Of a DNA stretch of 64,000 bases, positions 1 through 9,744 are shown piece after piece (position 1 is the first letter of the stretch; each line of letters starts with the position of its first letter). Made by a program: the position numbers and the translations under genes. Below the pieces are notes generated by a model that was given only the letters and a program-made list of their open reading frames with translations, had not been told where the DNA came from and ran no database searches. The DNA comes from Mycobacterium intracellulare ATCC 13950 (lineage in GTDB: Bacteria > Actinomycetota > Actinomycetes > Mycobacteriales > Mycobacteriaceae): NCBI RefSeq assembly GCF_000277125.1, contig NC_016946.1:4774001-4838000 (forward strand), written 5' to 3'.

Positions 1-876
1 GCGGCGCACCTTGTCGGTGAAGTCCATCAGCTCGCGGTGGATGCGATCGCCGACCAGATGGTCGACGAACCGCGGCGACCAGGTCGGCGAGTCGCGCTCG
101 ACCACCCGCTGGATGACCTCGCCGGCGTTCAGCGACCACTGGAAGGCCCGGTCGGCCAGCAACTGGATCAGCGCCTCCTGTCGGTTCTCGGCCAGCAGCG
201 TCGCCAGCACCCGGCCGACGGGCGGTCCCCATTGCGGCTCGGCGATGCGGCGCACGATCATCCGGTCGATCACCTGCTGGACGTCCTCGTCGCGCAGCAG
301 CTCGACGAGCACCCGCAGCACCGTGGCCGTCTCGCTCGCCACCCGCTCGGCGTGCGCGGCCTCCGACAGCCATTTCCCGAGCCGGCCGGACACCTCGGCG
401 TCGCGCAGCTTGGTTTCCACGACCTCCGGCGACAGGAAGTTCTCCCGCACGAACGCGCCCAGGCCCTCGCCCAGCTGGTCTTTCTTGCGTTTGATGATCG
501 CGGTGTGCGGGATCGGTATGCCCAGCGGGTGCCTGAACAGCGCGGTCACGGCGAACCAGTCCGCCAGGGCGCCCACCATCCCGGCCTCCGCGGCGGCACC
601 GACATAACCCACCCAGACGCCCGCGCCGGCATGCGCCTGGGCCCACCGGCAGGCGAGGAACACGCCGGTGGCACCGATCAAAAAGCTCAGCGCGACCATC
701 TTCATCCGGCGCAGCGCCACCCGTCGCTGCGCGTCAGCCTCACGATCGGCGCCCGCGAAGGACTCGGCCAACGAGGTGCGTCCCCGGCCCGCGGCCGTCA
801 ACGGCGTCGCCGAACTCGGCCTCGCCGTCGGCGGGCCGGATGCGTCGCCTCGCACCGAGGCTCTGTGTGCCACCAC
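1..876 (-). CDS. DUF445 family membrane protein (Rv0473 homologue), partial
   Basis: About 292 N-terminal codons are present and the gene runs off the left edge of the window. After a polar stretch rich in Ala, Ser and Thr comes a membrane segment (around MVALSFLIGATGVF), then the DUF445 signature region with the motif GALADWFAVTALFRHPLGIP and a charged helical region. DUF445 proteins are membrane-anchored with long helical domains; their biochemical role is unknown. The start is a guess: two adjacent GTG codons (876 and 873) are the first plausible starts in frame, and a GATGAA sequence just upstream is a weak ribosome site. It is divergent from the TetR gene at 1021, as Rv0473 is from Rv0472c in M. 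tuberculosis. Confidence 0.8.
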   Translation of the reverse strand, partial: MVAHRASVRGDASGPPTARPSSATPLTAAGRGRTSLAESFAGADREADAQRRVALRRMKMVALSFLIGATGVFLACRWAQAHAGAGVWVGYVGAAAEAGMVGALADWFAVTALFRHPLGIPIPHTAIIKRKKDQLGEGLGAFVRENFLSPEVVETKLRDAEVSGRLGKWLSEAAHAERVASETATVLRVLVELLRDEDVQQVIDRMIVRRIAEPQWGPPVGRVLATLLAENRQEALIQLLADRAFQWSLNAGEVIQRVVERDSPTWSPRFVDHLVGDRIHRELMDFTDKVRR

Positions 877-1020
877 TTCATCATCTATGTTCCCGGCGAT
901 TGGTGTGACGACACTGGTTGCCGAGCCCCTCAAACGCCGCTACATGCCCGGCCAGCGCCACAAACCGACCTGTCCACGCCGTAGTATCGAGGGCGTCTAG
1001 GGAATGGGAACTCGGCGACA

Positions 1021-1740
1021 GTGACAGAACAAATCACGGTTGTGCGCGTCAAAATGGATGGGCGCAAGCGGCGCTGGCATCAGCACAAGGTGGAGCGTCG
1101 TAACGAACTCGTTGACGGCACGATCGACGCGATTCGCCGCCTCGGCGGCGCCCTGAGCATGGACGAGATCGCCGCCGAGATCGGCGTTTCGAAGACGGTG
1201 CTCTACCGCTATTTCGTCGACAAGAACGACCTCACCACCGCCGTGATGATGCGGTTCACCCAGACCACGCTGATCCCGAATATGGCTGCGGCGCTGACGT
1301 CTAACCTCGACGGCTTCGACCTGACCCGCGAGGTCATCCGGGTATACGTCGAAACGGTCGCGAACGAACCCGAGCCCTATCGCTTCGTGATGGCCAACAG
1401 TTCCGCCAGCAAGAGCAAGGTCATCGCCGACTCCGAGCGGATCATCGCCCGCATGCTCGCGGTGCTGATGCGCCGGCGCATGCAACAGGCGGGCATGGAC
1501 ACCGGGGGCGCGGAGCCGTGGGCGTACCTGATCGTCGGCGGCGTGCAGCTGGCCACCCACTCCTGGATGTCCTATCCGCGGATGACTCGCGACGAGTTGA
1601 TCGACTACCTGACGATGCTGAGCTGGAACGCGCTGAAGGGGATCGTCGAGGTCGGCGGGTCGCTGGAGAAATTCCGCGAGGAGCCGCACCCGTCGCCGAT
1701 CGTCCCGCCCCGGGACGACGACGACGCGGCCGCCGGCTGA
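1021..1740 (+). CDS. TetR family transcriptional regulator (Rv0472c homologue)
   Basis: A 239-residue protein from a GTG start. The N-terminal helix-turn-helix lies at about residues 35-70 (ALSMDEIAAEIGVSKTVLYR, then YFVDKNDL), the classic TetR fold, followed by an all-helical ligand domain. The ligand is not visible from sequence. The C-terminus ends in an acidic tail. It is divergent from the DUF445 gene and lies 181 bases upstream of pcaA on the same strand, the order found around Rv0470c-Rv0473. It may control the divergent membrane protein, but no clear operator was recognised in the 144-base gap. Confidence 0.88.
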   Translation: MTEQITVVRVKMDGRKRRWHQHKVERRNELVDGTIDAIRRLGGALSMDEIAAEIGVSKTVLYRYFVDKNDLTTAVMMRFTQTTLIPNMAAALTSNLDGFDLTREVIRVYVETVANEPEPYRFVMANSSASKSKVIADSERIIARMLAVLMRRRMQQAGMDTGGAEPWAYLIVGGVQLATHSWMSYPRMTRDELIDYLTMLSWNALKGIVEVGGSLEKFREEPHPSPIVPPRDDDDAAAG

Positions 1741-1921
1741 GACGGCCCGGCCGGCGCTTTTGGAATCCTGTCGGTCTCATGTGAGGCTGGGACGCAACCC
1801 CTGGGTAGGACGACTTCACCTGCCTCAGGGATTAGCATGCAGGAAGCGTCGGGGGACATAGCGGGGTTCTTGTTCGGCTGTGCGCCCCTGCCCCTCCGCG
1901 AAAAGAAAGGCTCGTGTCGAC

Positions 1922-2788
1922 ATGTCTGTGCAGCTCACGCCGCATTTCGGAAACGTGCAAGCCCATTACGACTTGTCTGACGACTTCTTCCGGCTGTTCC
2001 TGGACCCCACCCAGACCTACAGCTGCGCCTACTTCGAGCGCGACGACATGACCCTGGAACAGGCGCAGCTCGCCAAGATCGATTTGGCGCTGGGGAAACT
2101 CAAGCTCGAGCCGGGAATGACGCTGCTGGACATCGGCTGCGGCTGGGGCGCCACCATGCGGCGAGCCATCGAGCGCTACGACGTCAACGTCGTGGGCCTG
2201 ACGCTGTCGGAGAATCAGGCCGAGCACGTGCAGAAATCCTTCGACCAGATGGACACCATCCGCACCCGCCGGGTGCTGCTGGAGGGCTGGGAGAAGTTCC
2301 ACGAACCGGTGGACCGCATCGTCTCGATCGGCGCGTTCGAGCACTTCGGCCGCCAGCGCTACGGGCGCTTCTTCAAGATGGCCTACAACGCGCTTCCGCC
2401 CGGCGGAATCATGTTGTTGCACACCATCGTTCGGCCGTCGTTCAAGGACGCCCGGGCCAAGGGCCTGAGCCTGACCCACGAGATCGTCGAGTTCTCGAAA
2501 TTCATCCTGGCCGAGATCTTCCCGGGTGGCTGGCTTCCGACGCCCCAGACCGTCGGCGAGTACGGGGTCACGGTGGGCTTCGAGCTCACCCGCGTCCAGT
2601 CGCTGCGGCTGCACTACGCGAGGACGCTGGACCTGTGGGCGGAGGCGCTCGAAGCCAACCGCGAGGAGGCCCTCGCCATCCAGTCCCAAGAGGTCTACGA
2701 CCGGTACATGAAGTACCTGACCGGCTGCGCCGAGCTGTTCCGGGATGGATACACCGACGTCAACCAGTTCACGATGGAGAAGAAGTAA
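1922..2788 (+). CDS. pcaA: Mycolic acid cyclopropane synthase PcaA
   Basis: A 288-residue SAM-dependent methyltransferase that in M. tuberculosis makes the proximal cis-cyclopropane ring of alpha-mycolates on acyl chains bound to AcpM (Rv0470c). It opens with MSVQLTPHFGNVQAHYDLSD, which matches my memory of M. tuberculosis PcaA closely, and carries the SAM-binding glycine motif LLDIGCGWG near residue 70. The ATG at 1922 follows an AAAGG ribosome site and gives the family length; an upstream in-frame start at 1880 adds a non-conserved leader. It is convergent with umaA, with a shared hairpin terminator between them. Confidence 0.95.
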   Translation: MSVQLTPHFGNVQAHYDLSDDFFRLFLDPTQTYSCAYFERDDMTLEQAQLAKIDLALGKLKLEPGMTLLDIGCGWGATMRRAIERYDVNVVGLTLSENQAEHVQKSFDQMDTIRTRRVLLEGWEKFHEPVDRIVSIGAFEHFGRQRYGRFFKMAYNALPPGGIMLLHTIVRPSFKDARAKGLSLTHEIVEFSKFILAEIFPGGWLPTPQTVGEYGVTVGFELTRVQSLRLHYARTLDLWAEALEANREEALAIQSQEVYDRYMKYLTGCAELFRDGYTDVNQFTMEKK

Positions 2789-2806
2789 CCCGCTCCACGG
2801 AAACAA

Positions 2807-2838
2807 TCAGCCCCGAACGGATCACCGTTCGGGGCTGA
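2807..2838. terminator. Hairpin between the convergent pcaA and umaA genes
   Basis: A perfect 14-base inverted repeat (2807-2820 and 2825-2838) with a four-base loop ATCA lies between the stop codons of pcaA (+) and umaA (-). The strong GC stem and its position indicate a bidirectional terminator. No long T tract follows, which is common in mycobacteria. Confidence 0.8.
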
Positions 2839-2848
2839 CTCGACTGGG

Positions 2849-3733
<885 letters not shown>

Positions 3734-3808
3734 TTAAACGCACGCATACTAGCCGACGGCATAGCGGCCAGCGTGTCATGCGCCCCGCGGTATGTCACCC
3801 GCGAGTGG

Positions 3809-4672
3809 TCAGTACTTGTAGAAGCCCTGGCCGGTCTTCTTGCCGAGCCGGCCGGCCTCCACCATGCGCAGCAGCAGCGGCGGTGGCCCGTACTGCGGCT
3901 CCTTGAACTCCTCGAACATCTTGTCCGCGATCAACTTCAAGGTGTCCAGGCCGACCAGGTCGGACAGGCGCAGCGGGCCCATCGGGTGCGACAGCCCGGC
4001 CACCACAGCCTTGTCCACATCCTCGACCGTGGCAAATCCGGCCTCCACCATGCGGATCGCCGAGAGCAGGTAGGGCACCAGCAACGCGTTCACCACGAAG
4101 CCGGACCGGTCCGAGCAGCGCACTACCTGCTTGCCCAGGACCGCGCTCGCGAACTCCTCGGTGCGCGCGGCGGCGGCCTCGTCGGTGACCAGCGTGCTGA
4201 CCAACTCGACCAGCGGCAACACCGGCACCGGGTTGAAGAAGTGCAGACCCAGCACGCGTTGCGGGTTCTTGGTGGCCGCGGCGATCTTCATGATCGGGAT
4301 GCTGGAGGTGTTGGACGCCAGCACCGCGTCGGGATCGGTGATCACCCGGTCGAGTTCGGCGAAGACCTGCGCCTTGACGGCGTCGTCCTCGATGATCGCC
4401 TCGATGACCAGTTGGCGGTCGGCGAGGTCGTTCAGGTCCGTGGTGAAGGTGAGCTTGCTCAGCGCGCGGTCACGTTCGCGCTCGGTGACCTTGCCCGCGC
4501 TGACGCCGCGCTCCAGCGACTTGACGATGCGGTTGCGTCCCGCCGCGATGAGGGCCTCGGTGGTCTCGAACACCGTCACGTCGACGTCGGCGCGGACCGA
4601 GACCTCGGCGATGCCGGATCCCATCTGGCCGGCCCCGACCACGCCTACTCGCTGAATCGCTGCGTCACTCAC
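3809..4672 (-). CDS. fadB2: 3-hydroxybutyryl-CoA dehydrogenase FadB2
   Basis: A 287-residue NAD(P)-dependent 3-hydroxyacyl-CoA dehydrogenase (Rv0468 homologue), oxidising 3-hydroxybutyryl-CoA to acetoacetyl-CoA in fatty acid metabolism. The N-terminal Rossmann motif GVVGAGQMGSGIAE, the catalytic region with NTSSIP and HFFNPVPVLPLVE, and the C-terminal helical domain ending GKKTGQGFYKY are all present and of normal length. It lies downstream of icl on the same strand, but here 305 bases with a strong hairpin and tandem repeats separate the two genes, so fadB2 may need its own promoter. Confidence 0.95.
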   Translation of the reverse strand: MSDAAIQRVGVVGAGQMGSGIAEVSVRADVDVTVFETTEALIAAGRNRIVKSLERGVSAGKVTERERDRALSKLTFTTDLNDLADRQLVIEAIIEDDAVKAQVFAELDRVITDPDAVLASNTSSIPIMKIAAATKNPQRVLGLHFFNPVPVLPLVELVSTLVTDEAAAARTEEFASAVLGKQVVRCSDRSGFVVNALLVPYLLSAIRMVEAGFATVEDVDKAVVAGLSHPMGPLRLSDLVGLDTLKLIADKMFEEFKEPQYGPPPLLLRMVEAGRLGKKTGQGFYKY

Positions 4673-4721
4673 TTCAATTCTCTCCGGTTCTCTGCGGTGA
4701 CCGTATCGTCTTGCACCGCAA

Positions 4722-4756
4722 TAGGCCCCGCCCAGGGTTGGCCTGGGCGGGGCCTA
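4722..4756 (-). terminator. Strong hairpin terminator downstream of icl
   Basis: A perfect 15-base GC-rich inverted repeat (4722-4736 and 4742-4756) with a five-base loop sits between the icl stop and the fadB2 start, both on the minus strand. It lacks a T tract but is the strongest hairpin in the gap. It would limit read-through from icl into fadB2. Confidence 0.7.
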
Positions 4757-4853
4757 CGCTACTTCATCTCATTTTCGGTGCGACGAGCGTGTACTCAGGG
4801 CGAAAGTTCGGCCGAATTCTCGCCACCGATGCACGCTCGGCGCGCTTACGGCA

Positions 4854-4984
4854 TGCGCCGCTCGGGCTCAGTGACTCAAGCCGTCGGTTTCACTTCGTCC
4901 TCGCGGCCTGCGCCGCTCGGGCTCAGTGACTCAAGCCGTCGGTTTCACTTCGTCCTCGCGGCCTGCGCCGCTCGGGCTCAGTGA
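4854..4984. repeat. 55-bp tandem repeat (2.4 copies) overlapping the icl stop codon
   Basis: Two identical 55-base units occupy 4854-4908 and 4909-4963. A third partial unit of 21 bases (4964-4984) runs into the icl gene and contains the icl stop codon (4978-4980). No other gene is visible in the 305-base gap between icl and fadB2, which otherwise holds the hairpin at 4722-4756. The arrangement, a tandem repeat overlapping a stop codon between two co-oriented genes, resembles VNTR/MIRU-type loci. Confidence 0.9.
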
Positions 4985-6264
4985 AACTGCCCCTCTTCGG
5001 TGGAGCCGGTCAGCGCGGTGGTCGACGAGCTCGGGTCGACCGTGGTGGCGATGCGGTCGAAGTAACCGGCACCCACCTCACGCTGGTGCTTGGTGGCGGT
5101 GTAGCCACGCTCCTCGGCGGCGAACTCGCGCTCCTGCAGCTCGACGTAGGCGCTCATCTGGTTGCGGGCGTAGCCGTAGGCCAGGTCGAACATCGAGTAG
5201 TTCAGGGCGTGGAAGCCGGCCAGGGTGATGAACTGGAACTTGAATCCCATTGCGCCGAGCTCCTTTTGGAACTTCGCGATGGTGGAGTCGTCAAGGTGCT
5301 TCTTCCAGTTGAACGACGGCGAGCAGTTGTAGGCCAGCATCTGGTCGGGGAACTCGGACTTGACGCCCTCGGCGAACTTCGCGGCGAGCTCGAGGTCCGG
5401 AGTGCCGGTCTCCATCCAGATCAGGTCGGAGTACGGCGCGTACGCCTTGGCCCGGGCGATGCAGGGCTCCAGGCCGTTGCGGACCCGGTAGAAGCCCTCC
5501 TTGGTGCGCTCACCGGTGATGAACGGCTGGTCGCGCTCGTCGACGTCGGAGGTGATCAGCGTGGCCGCCTCGGCGTCGGTCCGGGCGATGACGACGGTCG
5601 GCACGTCGCACACGTCGGCCGCCAGCCGGGCCGAGGTCAGGGTGCGGATGTGCTGCTGTGTCGGGATCAGCACCTTGCCGCCCAGGTGACCACACTTCTT
5701 CTCCGAAGCCAGCTGGTCCTCCCAGTGCGAGCCCGCCACACCGGCCGCGATCATGGCCTTCTGCAGCTCGTAGACGTTGAGCGCGCCACCGAAACCGGCC
5801 TCACCGTCGGCGACGATGGGGGCCAGCCAGTTCTTCACCGAGGTGTCGCCCTCGACCTTGGCGATCTCGTCGGCGCGCAGCAGCGCGTTGTTGATCCGGC
5901 GGACCACCTGGGGCACCGAGTTGGCCGGGTAGAGGCTCTGGTCGGGGTAGGTGTGCCCGGACAGGTTCGCGTCCCCGGCGACCTGCCACCCGGACAGGTA
6001 GATGGCCTTGAGGCCGGCGCGCACCTGCTGGACGGCCATGTTCCCGGTCAGCGCGCCGAGCGCGTTGATGTACTCGAGGTCGTGGAGCTGCTCCCACAGC
6101 ACCTCGGCGCCGCGGCGGGCCAGGGTGGCCTCCTCAACGACGGTGCCCTGCAGGGCGGCGACGTCCTTGGCGCTGTAGGTGCGGGTGACGTCCTTCCACC
6201 GCGGGTTGGTGTCCCAGTCCTTCTGAATCTGTTCGGCGCTCTTGGGGGTGCCAACGACAGACAT
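4978..6264 (-). CDS. icl: Isocitrate lyase
   Basis: A 428-residue isocitrate lyase (Rv0467/icl1 type), splitting isocitrate into glyoxylate and succinate for the glyoxylate shunt; the same enzyme also acts as methylisocitrate lyase in M. tuberculosis. The catalytic loop KKCGHLGGK and the C-terminal [15 protein letters not shown] are intact. Two in-frame ATGs exist, at 6270 and 6264. The AAGGAG ribosome site is only one base from the first and seven from the second, and the second gives the family N-terminus [14 protein letters not shown], so 6264 is chosen. RamB, encoded at 7489, is the expected regulator. Confidence 0.97.
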   Translation of the reverse strand: MSVVGTPKSAEQIQKDWDTNPRWKDVTRTYSAKDVAALQGTVVEEATLARRGAEVLWEQLHDLEYINALGALTGNMAVQQVRAGLKAIYLSGWQVAGDANLSGHTYPDQSLYPANSVPQVVRRINNALLRADEIAKVEGDTSVKNWLAPIVADGEAGFGGALNVYELQKAMIAAGVAGSHWEDQLASEKKCGHLGGKVLIPTQQHIRTLTSARLAADVCDVPTVVIARTDAEAATLITSDVDERDQPFITGERTKEGFYRVRNGLEPCIARAKAYAPYSDLIWMETGTPDLELAAKFAEGVKSEFPDQMLAYNCSPSFNWKKHLDDSTIAKFQKELGAMGFKFQFITLAGFHALNYSMFDLAYGYARNQMSAYVELQEREFAAEERGYTATKHQREVGAGYFDRIATTVDPSSSTTALTGSTEEGQFH

Positions 6265-6532
6265 GGGCATGCTCCTTCACGATCTTCACTACTGGGTTGC
6301 TGAACGCCTCACCGGCGGTAGCTAGCGGCTCAACTTCACTGGTGTGCTAACTCGAAGATGGCACAGCTCAGGGGGGCCGGTCCACCCGTTTCAATTGCCA
6401 ATTTCAGCAACGGGAACGGGCGAATTTGCGAATCTTGTTAAGTTGCTAACTTGCTTGACCGTTTCAGAAGCTACCCGTCAGTAACCCCAAAGCCGCAGGT
6501 CAGAGGGCAATTTAACCGGGACGCTTGTCCTG
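6265..6532. promoter_or_regulatory. icl upstream control region with RamB-like motifs
   Basis: This 268-base gap upstream of icl is clearly more AT-rich than its surroundings and holds no gene. It contains TTTGCGAA (from 6425), the inverted repeat AAGTT-GCT-AACTT at 6440-6452, and a second GTGCTAAC sequence near 6343. TTGCGAA also occurs just upstream of ramB. RamB proteins bind AT-rich sites containing a TTTGC-type core in acetate-metabolism promoters, so these are candidate operators; the assignment is inference. Confidence 0.5.
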
Positions 6533-7330
6533 TTACCTAGCAAAGATCGACGCGACGGCTTTCGTCTCGTCGCCGACGGCGTATGTGAGCGTTGTAACAG
6601 TGCGATCGGCCAGGTCGGGACCGAATTGCTCGGTCGATCCGGCGGGGTGGATGTGCGAGATGATCTCCAGCTTGTCCCCCAGCGCCACCGGCGCCTCGTG
6701 CTCGATCGTGATGCGCAACGGCGCCTGCATCAGCTCGGTGTGCGAGGCCAGGTAGTCCTCGACCACGCTCCAGTACACCGAGTTGTTCATGTGGTCGAAC
6801 AGGTCGATGTCGGTGACCCGGACGGGAAACTCGTGGATCTCGACCGCGTCGTCCCGGCTGCCCGGCTTCAGATAGGACTTCCATCGCAGCCGGTCGACCG
6901 ACGTGGTCTTGTGCAGGCCCGCCAGGAAGTCGTCGGCGATGCGCGAGGGCATCTGGGTCTCCCGGTTGATGTTTATCCAGAAGGCCTCGGACTCGATGAG
7001 CCCGCCCTTGCGCTTGCCGTCGATGCGGACCCGCATCTCGCACCAGCGATTGGAGGTGCCCGAGCACCATCTGCGCATCCGCAGCATGTCGCTGAATTCG
7101 ACCGGTCGGATCAGGTCGATCATGGTGCGCCGGACGATCCACAGCGGATGGGTCTCCTCGAAACCCATCTCGCGTAGCTGGTCCTGGCCGATGTCCTGGA
7201 TGTGCCGGCACGCGGCGTCCAGTCGCAGCCGGCCCGTGCAATCGATATCCCCGACCCGCAACGGCCACTGGCGGTCGAAAACGTCCGGGTGACCGTCGGG
7301 CACCGGCATCAGTTGTTTATCCAGGCTCAC
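6533..7330 (-). CDS. Acyl-ACP thioesterase family protein (Rv0466 homologue)
   Basis: A 265-residue protein with two tandem hotdog folds, like plant FatA/FatB and bacterial acyl-ACP thioesterases. The first fold contains RVGDIDCTGRLRLDAACRHI; the second carries the motif VTDIDLFDHMNNSVYWSVVE, with the conserved Asn-rich thioesterase signature. The likely role is hydrolysis of acyl-ACP or acyl-CoA; the natural chain is unknown. The GTG at 7330 follows GGGGAG. It is divergent from ramB and upstream of icl on the same strand, as in M. tuberculosis. Confidence 0.88.
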   Translation of the reverse strand: MSLDKQLMPVPDGHPDVFDRQWPLRVGDIDCTGRLRLDAACRHIQDIGQDQLREMGFEETHPLWIVRRTMIDLIRPVEFSDMLRMRRWCSGTSNRWCEMRVRIDGKRKGGLIESEAFWININRETQMPSRIADDFLAGLHKTTSVDRLRWKSYLKPGSRDDAVEIHEFPVRVTDIDLFDHMNNSVYWSVVEDYLASHTELMQAPLRITIEHEAPVALGDKLEIISHIHPAGSTEQFGPDLADRTVTTLTYAVGDETKAVASIFAR

Positions 7331-7449
7331 GGTGCGCTCCCCGTTTCCTCCTCGCGGTTACCCCAAATTAAGGCCCGAGGCCCCGGTCGAATAATGCCAA
7401 CGAGGGCCATCGAACACCAATCGCGACGCGCGAGACCCGCTGCCAACTC

Positions 7450-7468
7450 TGCGAACCAAAGCTTCGCA
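7450..7468. promoter_or_regulatory. Inverted repeat upstream of ramB, candidate autoregulatory site
   Basis: TGCGAA-N7-TTCGCA is a perfect six-base inverted repeat lying 20 bases before the ramB GTG, in the divergent gap shared with the thioesterase gene. The TTGCGAA core is also found in the icl control region. RamB of corynebacteria and mycobacteria is known to repress its own gene, so this is a reasonable operator candidate. Confidence 0.45.
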
Positions 7469-7488
7469 AGGCCGGTAACCTCGGTGAG

Positions 7489-8904
7489 GTGTCCAAGACG
7501 TTCGTCGGCTCGCGGGTCCGCCAGCTGCGCAACGAGCGCGGGTTTTCCCAGGCCGCGCTGGCTCAGATGCTGGAAATCTCCCCGAGCTACCTCAACCAGA
7601 TCGAGCACGACGTTCGCCCCCTGACGGTGGCCGTGCTGCTGCGCATCACCGAGGTGTTCGGGGTGGACGCCACGTTCTTCTCCTCACAGGACGACACCCG
7701 GCTGGTCGCCGAGCTGCGCGAGGTCACCCTGGACCGCGACCTCGACATCGACGTCGACCCGACCGAGGTCGCCGAAATGGTCAGCGCTCATCCCGGGTTG
7801 GCGCGGGCGGTGGTCAACCTGCACCGCCGTTACCGGATCACCACCGCGCAGCTGGCGGCCGCCACCGAGGAGCGGTTCTCCGACGGCAGCGGCAGCGGAT
7901 CGATCACCATGCCGCACGAGGAGGTGCGCGACTACTTCTACCGACGGCAGAACTACCTGCACGAGCTGGACACCGCCGCCGAGGAGCTCACCATCAAGAT
8001 GCGGTTGCACCACGGCGATCTGGCCCGGGAGTTGACGCGCCGGCTCACCGAGGTGCACGGGGTGCACATCAACCGCCGCATCGATCTCGGCGACACCGTG
8101 CTGCACCGCTACGACCCCGCCACCAAGACACTGGAGATCAGCAATCACCTCTCGCTGGGGCAGCAGGTGTTCAAGATGGCCGCCGAACTGGCCTACCTCG
8201 AGTTCGGGGATCTGATCGATGACCTGGTCGCGCAGGGCAAGTTCACCAGCGACGAGTCGCATACGCTGGCCCGGCTCGGTCTGGCCAACTACTTCGCCGC
8301 GGCCGCCGTGCTCCCCTACCGCCAATTCCACGACGTCGCAGAGAATTTCCGCTACGACGTCGAACGGTTGTCTTCCTTCTACTCGATCAGCTACGAGACC
8401 ATCGCGCACCGGCTCTCGACGATGCAGCGCCCGTCGATGCGCGGGGTGCCGTTCTCCTTCGTCCGGGTCGACCGCGCCGGCAACATGTCAAAACGCCAGT
8501 CCGCCACCGGTTTTCATTTCTCCTCCAGCGGCGGCACCTGCCCGCTGTGGAACGTCTACGAAACCTTCGCCAACCCGGGCAAGATCCTGGTCCAGATCGC
8601 GCAGATGCCCGACGGCCGCAACTACATGTGGGTGGCCCGCACCGTGGAACGACGCGCGGCCCGGTATGGTCAGCCCGGTAAGACCTTCGCGATCGGCCTG
8701 GGGTGCGAGCTTCGCCACGCGCACCGGCTCGTCTACTCGGAAGGACTCGACTTGTCGGGGGAAATCTCCACACCGATCGGCGCGGGATGCCGGGTCTGTG
8801 AGCGCGACAACTGTCCGCAGCGCGCCTTCCCGGCGCTCGGGCGCGCGCTCGATCTCGACGAGCATCGCAGCACGGTGTCCCCGTACCTGGTGACGCAACC
8901 GTGA
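7489..8904 (+). CDS. ramB: Glyoxylate-shunt transcriptional regulator RamB
   Basis: A 471-residue XRE-family regulator (Rv0465c homologue). Residues 5-60 form the helix-turn-helix (RQLRNERGFSQAALAQMLEI with SPSYLNQIE). A long middle region related to short-chain fatty acyl regulators (ScfR/DUF955-like) follows, and the C-terminus holds a Cys-containing segment GAGCRVCERDNCPQR that may bind metal or a ligand. In M. tuberculosis RamB represses icl1 and its own gene. The GTG at 7489 begins V-S-K-T. Its stop overlaps the start of the next gene by GTGA, so the two are translationally coupled. Confidence 0.93.
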   Translation: MSKTFVGSRVRQLRNERGFSQAALAQMLEISPSYLNQIEHDVRPLTVAVLLRITEVFGVDATFFSSQDDTRLVAELREVTLDRDLDIDVDPTEVAEMVSAHPGLARAVVNLHRRYRITTAQLAAATEERFSDGSGSGSITMPHEEVRDYFYRRQNYLHELDTAAEELTIKMRLHHGDLARELTRRLTEVHGVHINRRIDLGDTVLHRYDPATKTLEISNHLSLGQQVFKMAAELAYLEFGDLIDDLVAQGKFTSDESHTLARLGLANYFAAAAVLPYRQFHDVAENFRYDVERLSSFYSISYETIAHRLSTMQRPSMRGVPFSFVRVDRAGNMSKRQSATGFHFSSSGGTCPLWNVYETFANPGKILVQIAQMPDGRNYMWVARTVERRAARYGQPGKTFAIGLGCELRHAHRLVYSEGLDLSGEISTPIGAGCRVCERDNCPQRAFPALGRALDLDEHRSTVSPYLVTQP

Positions 8905-9461
8905 GTCCCGACGGCCGCATCCCGCCGGGGCGATTCCGCCAACTGGGACCGATCAATTGGGTGATCGCGAAGCTGGGCGCGCGCACCGTGCGCGCACCGG
9001 AGATGCACCTGTTCACCACCCTGGGCCAGCGCCAGTTGCTGTTTTGGACCTGGCTGGCCTACGGGGGCCGGCTGCTGCGCGGGAAGCTGCCGACCATCGA
9101 CACCGAGCTGGTGATCCTGCGGGTCGGACACCTACGGGCGTGCGAATACGAACTGCAGCACCATCGCCGGATGGCGCGCAAGGCCGGGCTCGACGCCGGC
9201 ATGCAGGCCGCGATCTTCGCGTGGCCGGAACGGCTGGACCCGGTCGAGGGGCGCCTGACCGTGCGTCAGCAGGCGCTGCTGGCGGCGACCGACGAGTTCG
9301 TCAACGACCGCACCGTCACCGACGCCACCTGGCGCGAGCTGGCGACTCACCTGGACCGGCGGCAGCTGATCGAATTCTGCTTGCTGGCAAGCCAATACGA
9401 CGGGCTGGCCGCGACGATGGCCACGCTCGAGATTCCGCTGGACAACCCGCAGCAGCTATAG
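8901..9461 (+). CDS. Carboxymuconolactone decarboxylase/AhpD-like protein (Rv0464c homologue)
   Basis: A 186-residue helical protein of the CMD/AhpD-like superfamily. The region ELVILRVGHLRACEYELQHH followed by RRMARKAG matches the usual active-site helix, with Glu, His and one Cys but not the CxxC of true AhpD. The function is unknown; peroxide defence or decarboxylation are possibilities, not conclusions. It starts with GTG inside the ramB stop (GTGA overlap), so it is expected to be co-expressed with ramB. Its 3' end overlaps the convergent small membrane gene by six bases. Confidence 0.82.
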   Translation: MSPDGRIPPGRFRQLGPINWVIAKLGARTVRAPEMHLFTTLGQRQLLFWTWLAYGGRLLRGKLPTIDTELVILRVGHLRACEYELQHHRRMARKAGLDAGMQAAIFAWPERLDPVEGRLTVRQQALLAATDEFVNDRTVTDATWRELATHLDRRQLIEFCLLASQYDGLAATMATLEIPLDNPQQL

Positions 9462-9737
9462 GTAGACGTCGGCCAAAATGGCCAGCGTCAGGACCACGGG
9501 AAGTACCGGCAGGCCGAAGGCGAACGCCGCCCAGCCCAGCTTCCCGCGTCGTCGCTGCCAGGCACCCCAGATCGCGGCGCCGATTCCCAGCACCACCGAG
9601 GCCAGCAAGACCAGCGGACCCCACTGGCCCGCCGTCGCGTTGTCCCCGGTCGAAATGCCGAGCAGCCACACGACATAACCGGTCGCCAGGCCGGCGACGG
9701 AGCCCGCGATCGTCTGGGGCGTGACGGTGCGAATCAT
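9456..9737 (-). CDS. Small membrane protein (Rv0463 homologue)
   Basis: A 93-residue protein with three predicted membrane segments (around TIAGSVAGLATGYVVWLLG, LVLLASVVLGIGAAIWGA and FGLPVLPVVLTLAILADVYL) separated by a short basic loop QRRRGK. No catalytic motif is visible and the function is unknown. It lies seven bases downstream of lpdC on the same strand, so it is probably co-transcribed with it, the same order as Rv0462-Rv0463. Confidence 0.75.
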   Translation of the reverse strand: MIRTVTPQTIAGSVAGLATGYVVWLLGISTGDNATAGQWGPLVLLASVVLGIGAAIWGAWQRRRGKLGWAAFAFGLPVLPVVLTLAILADVYL

Positions 9738-9744
9738 GCGCGGC

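Noticed and set aside
4854..4984. Possible CRISPR array from short regular repeats (also at 15361, 30907 and 52998)
   Set aside because: Units are directly abutting with no unique spacers, and there are only two or three copies. These are tandem repeats.
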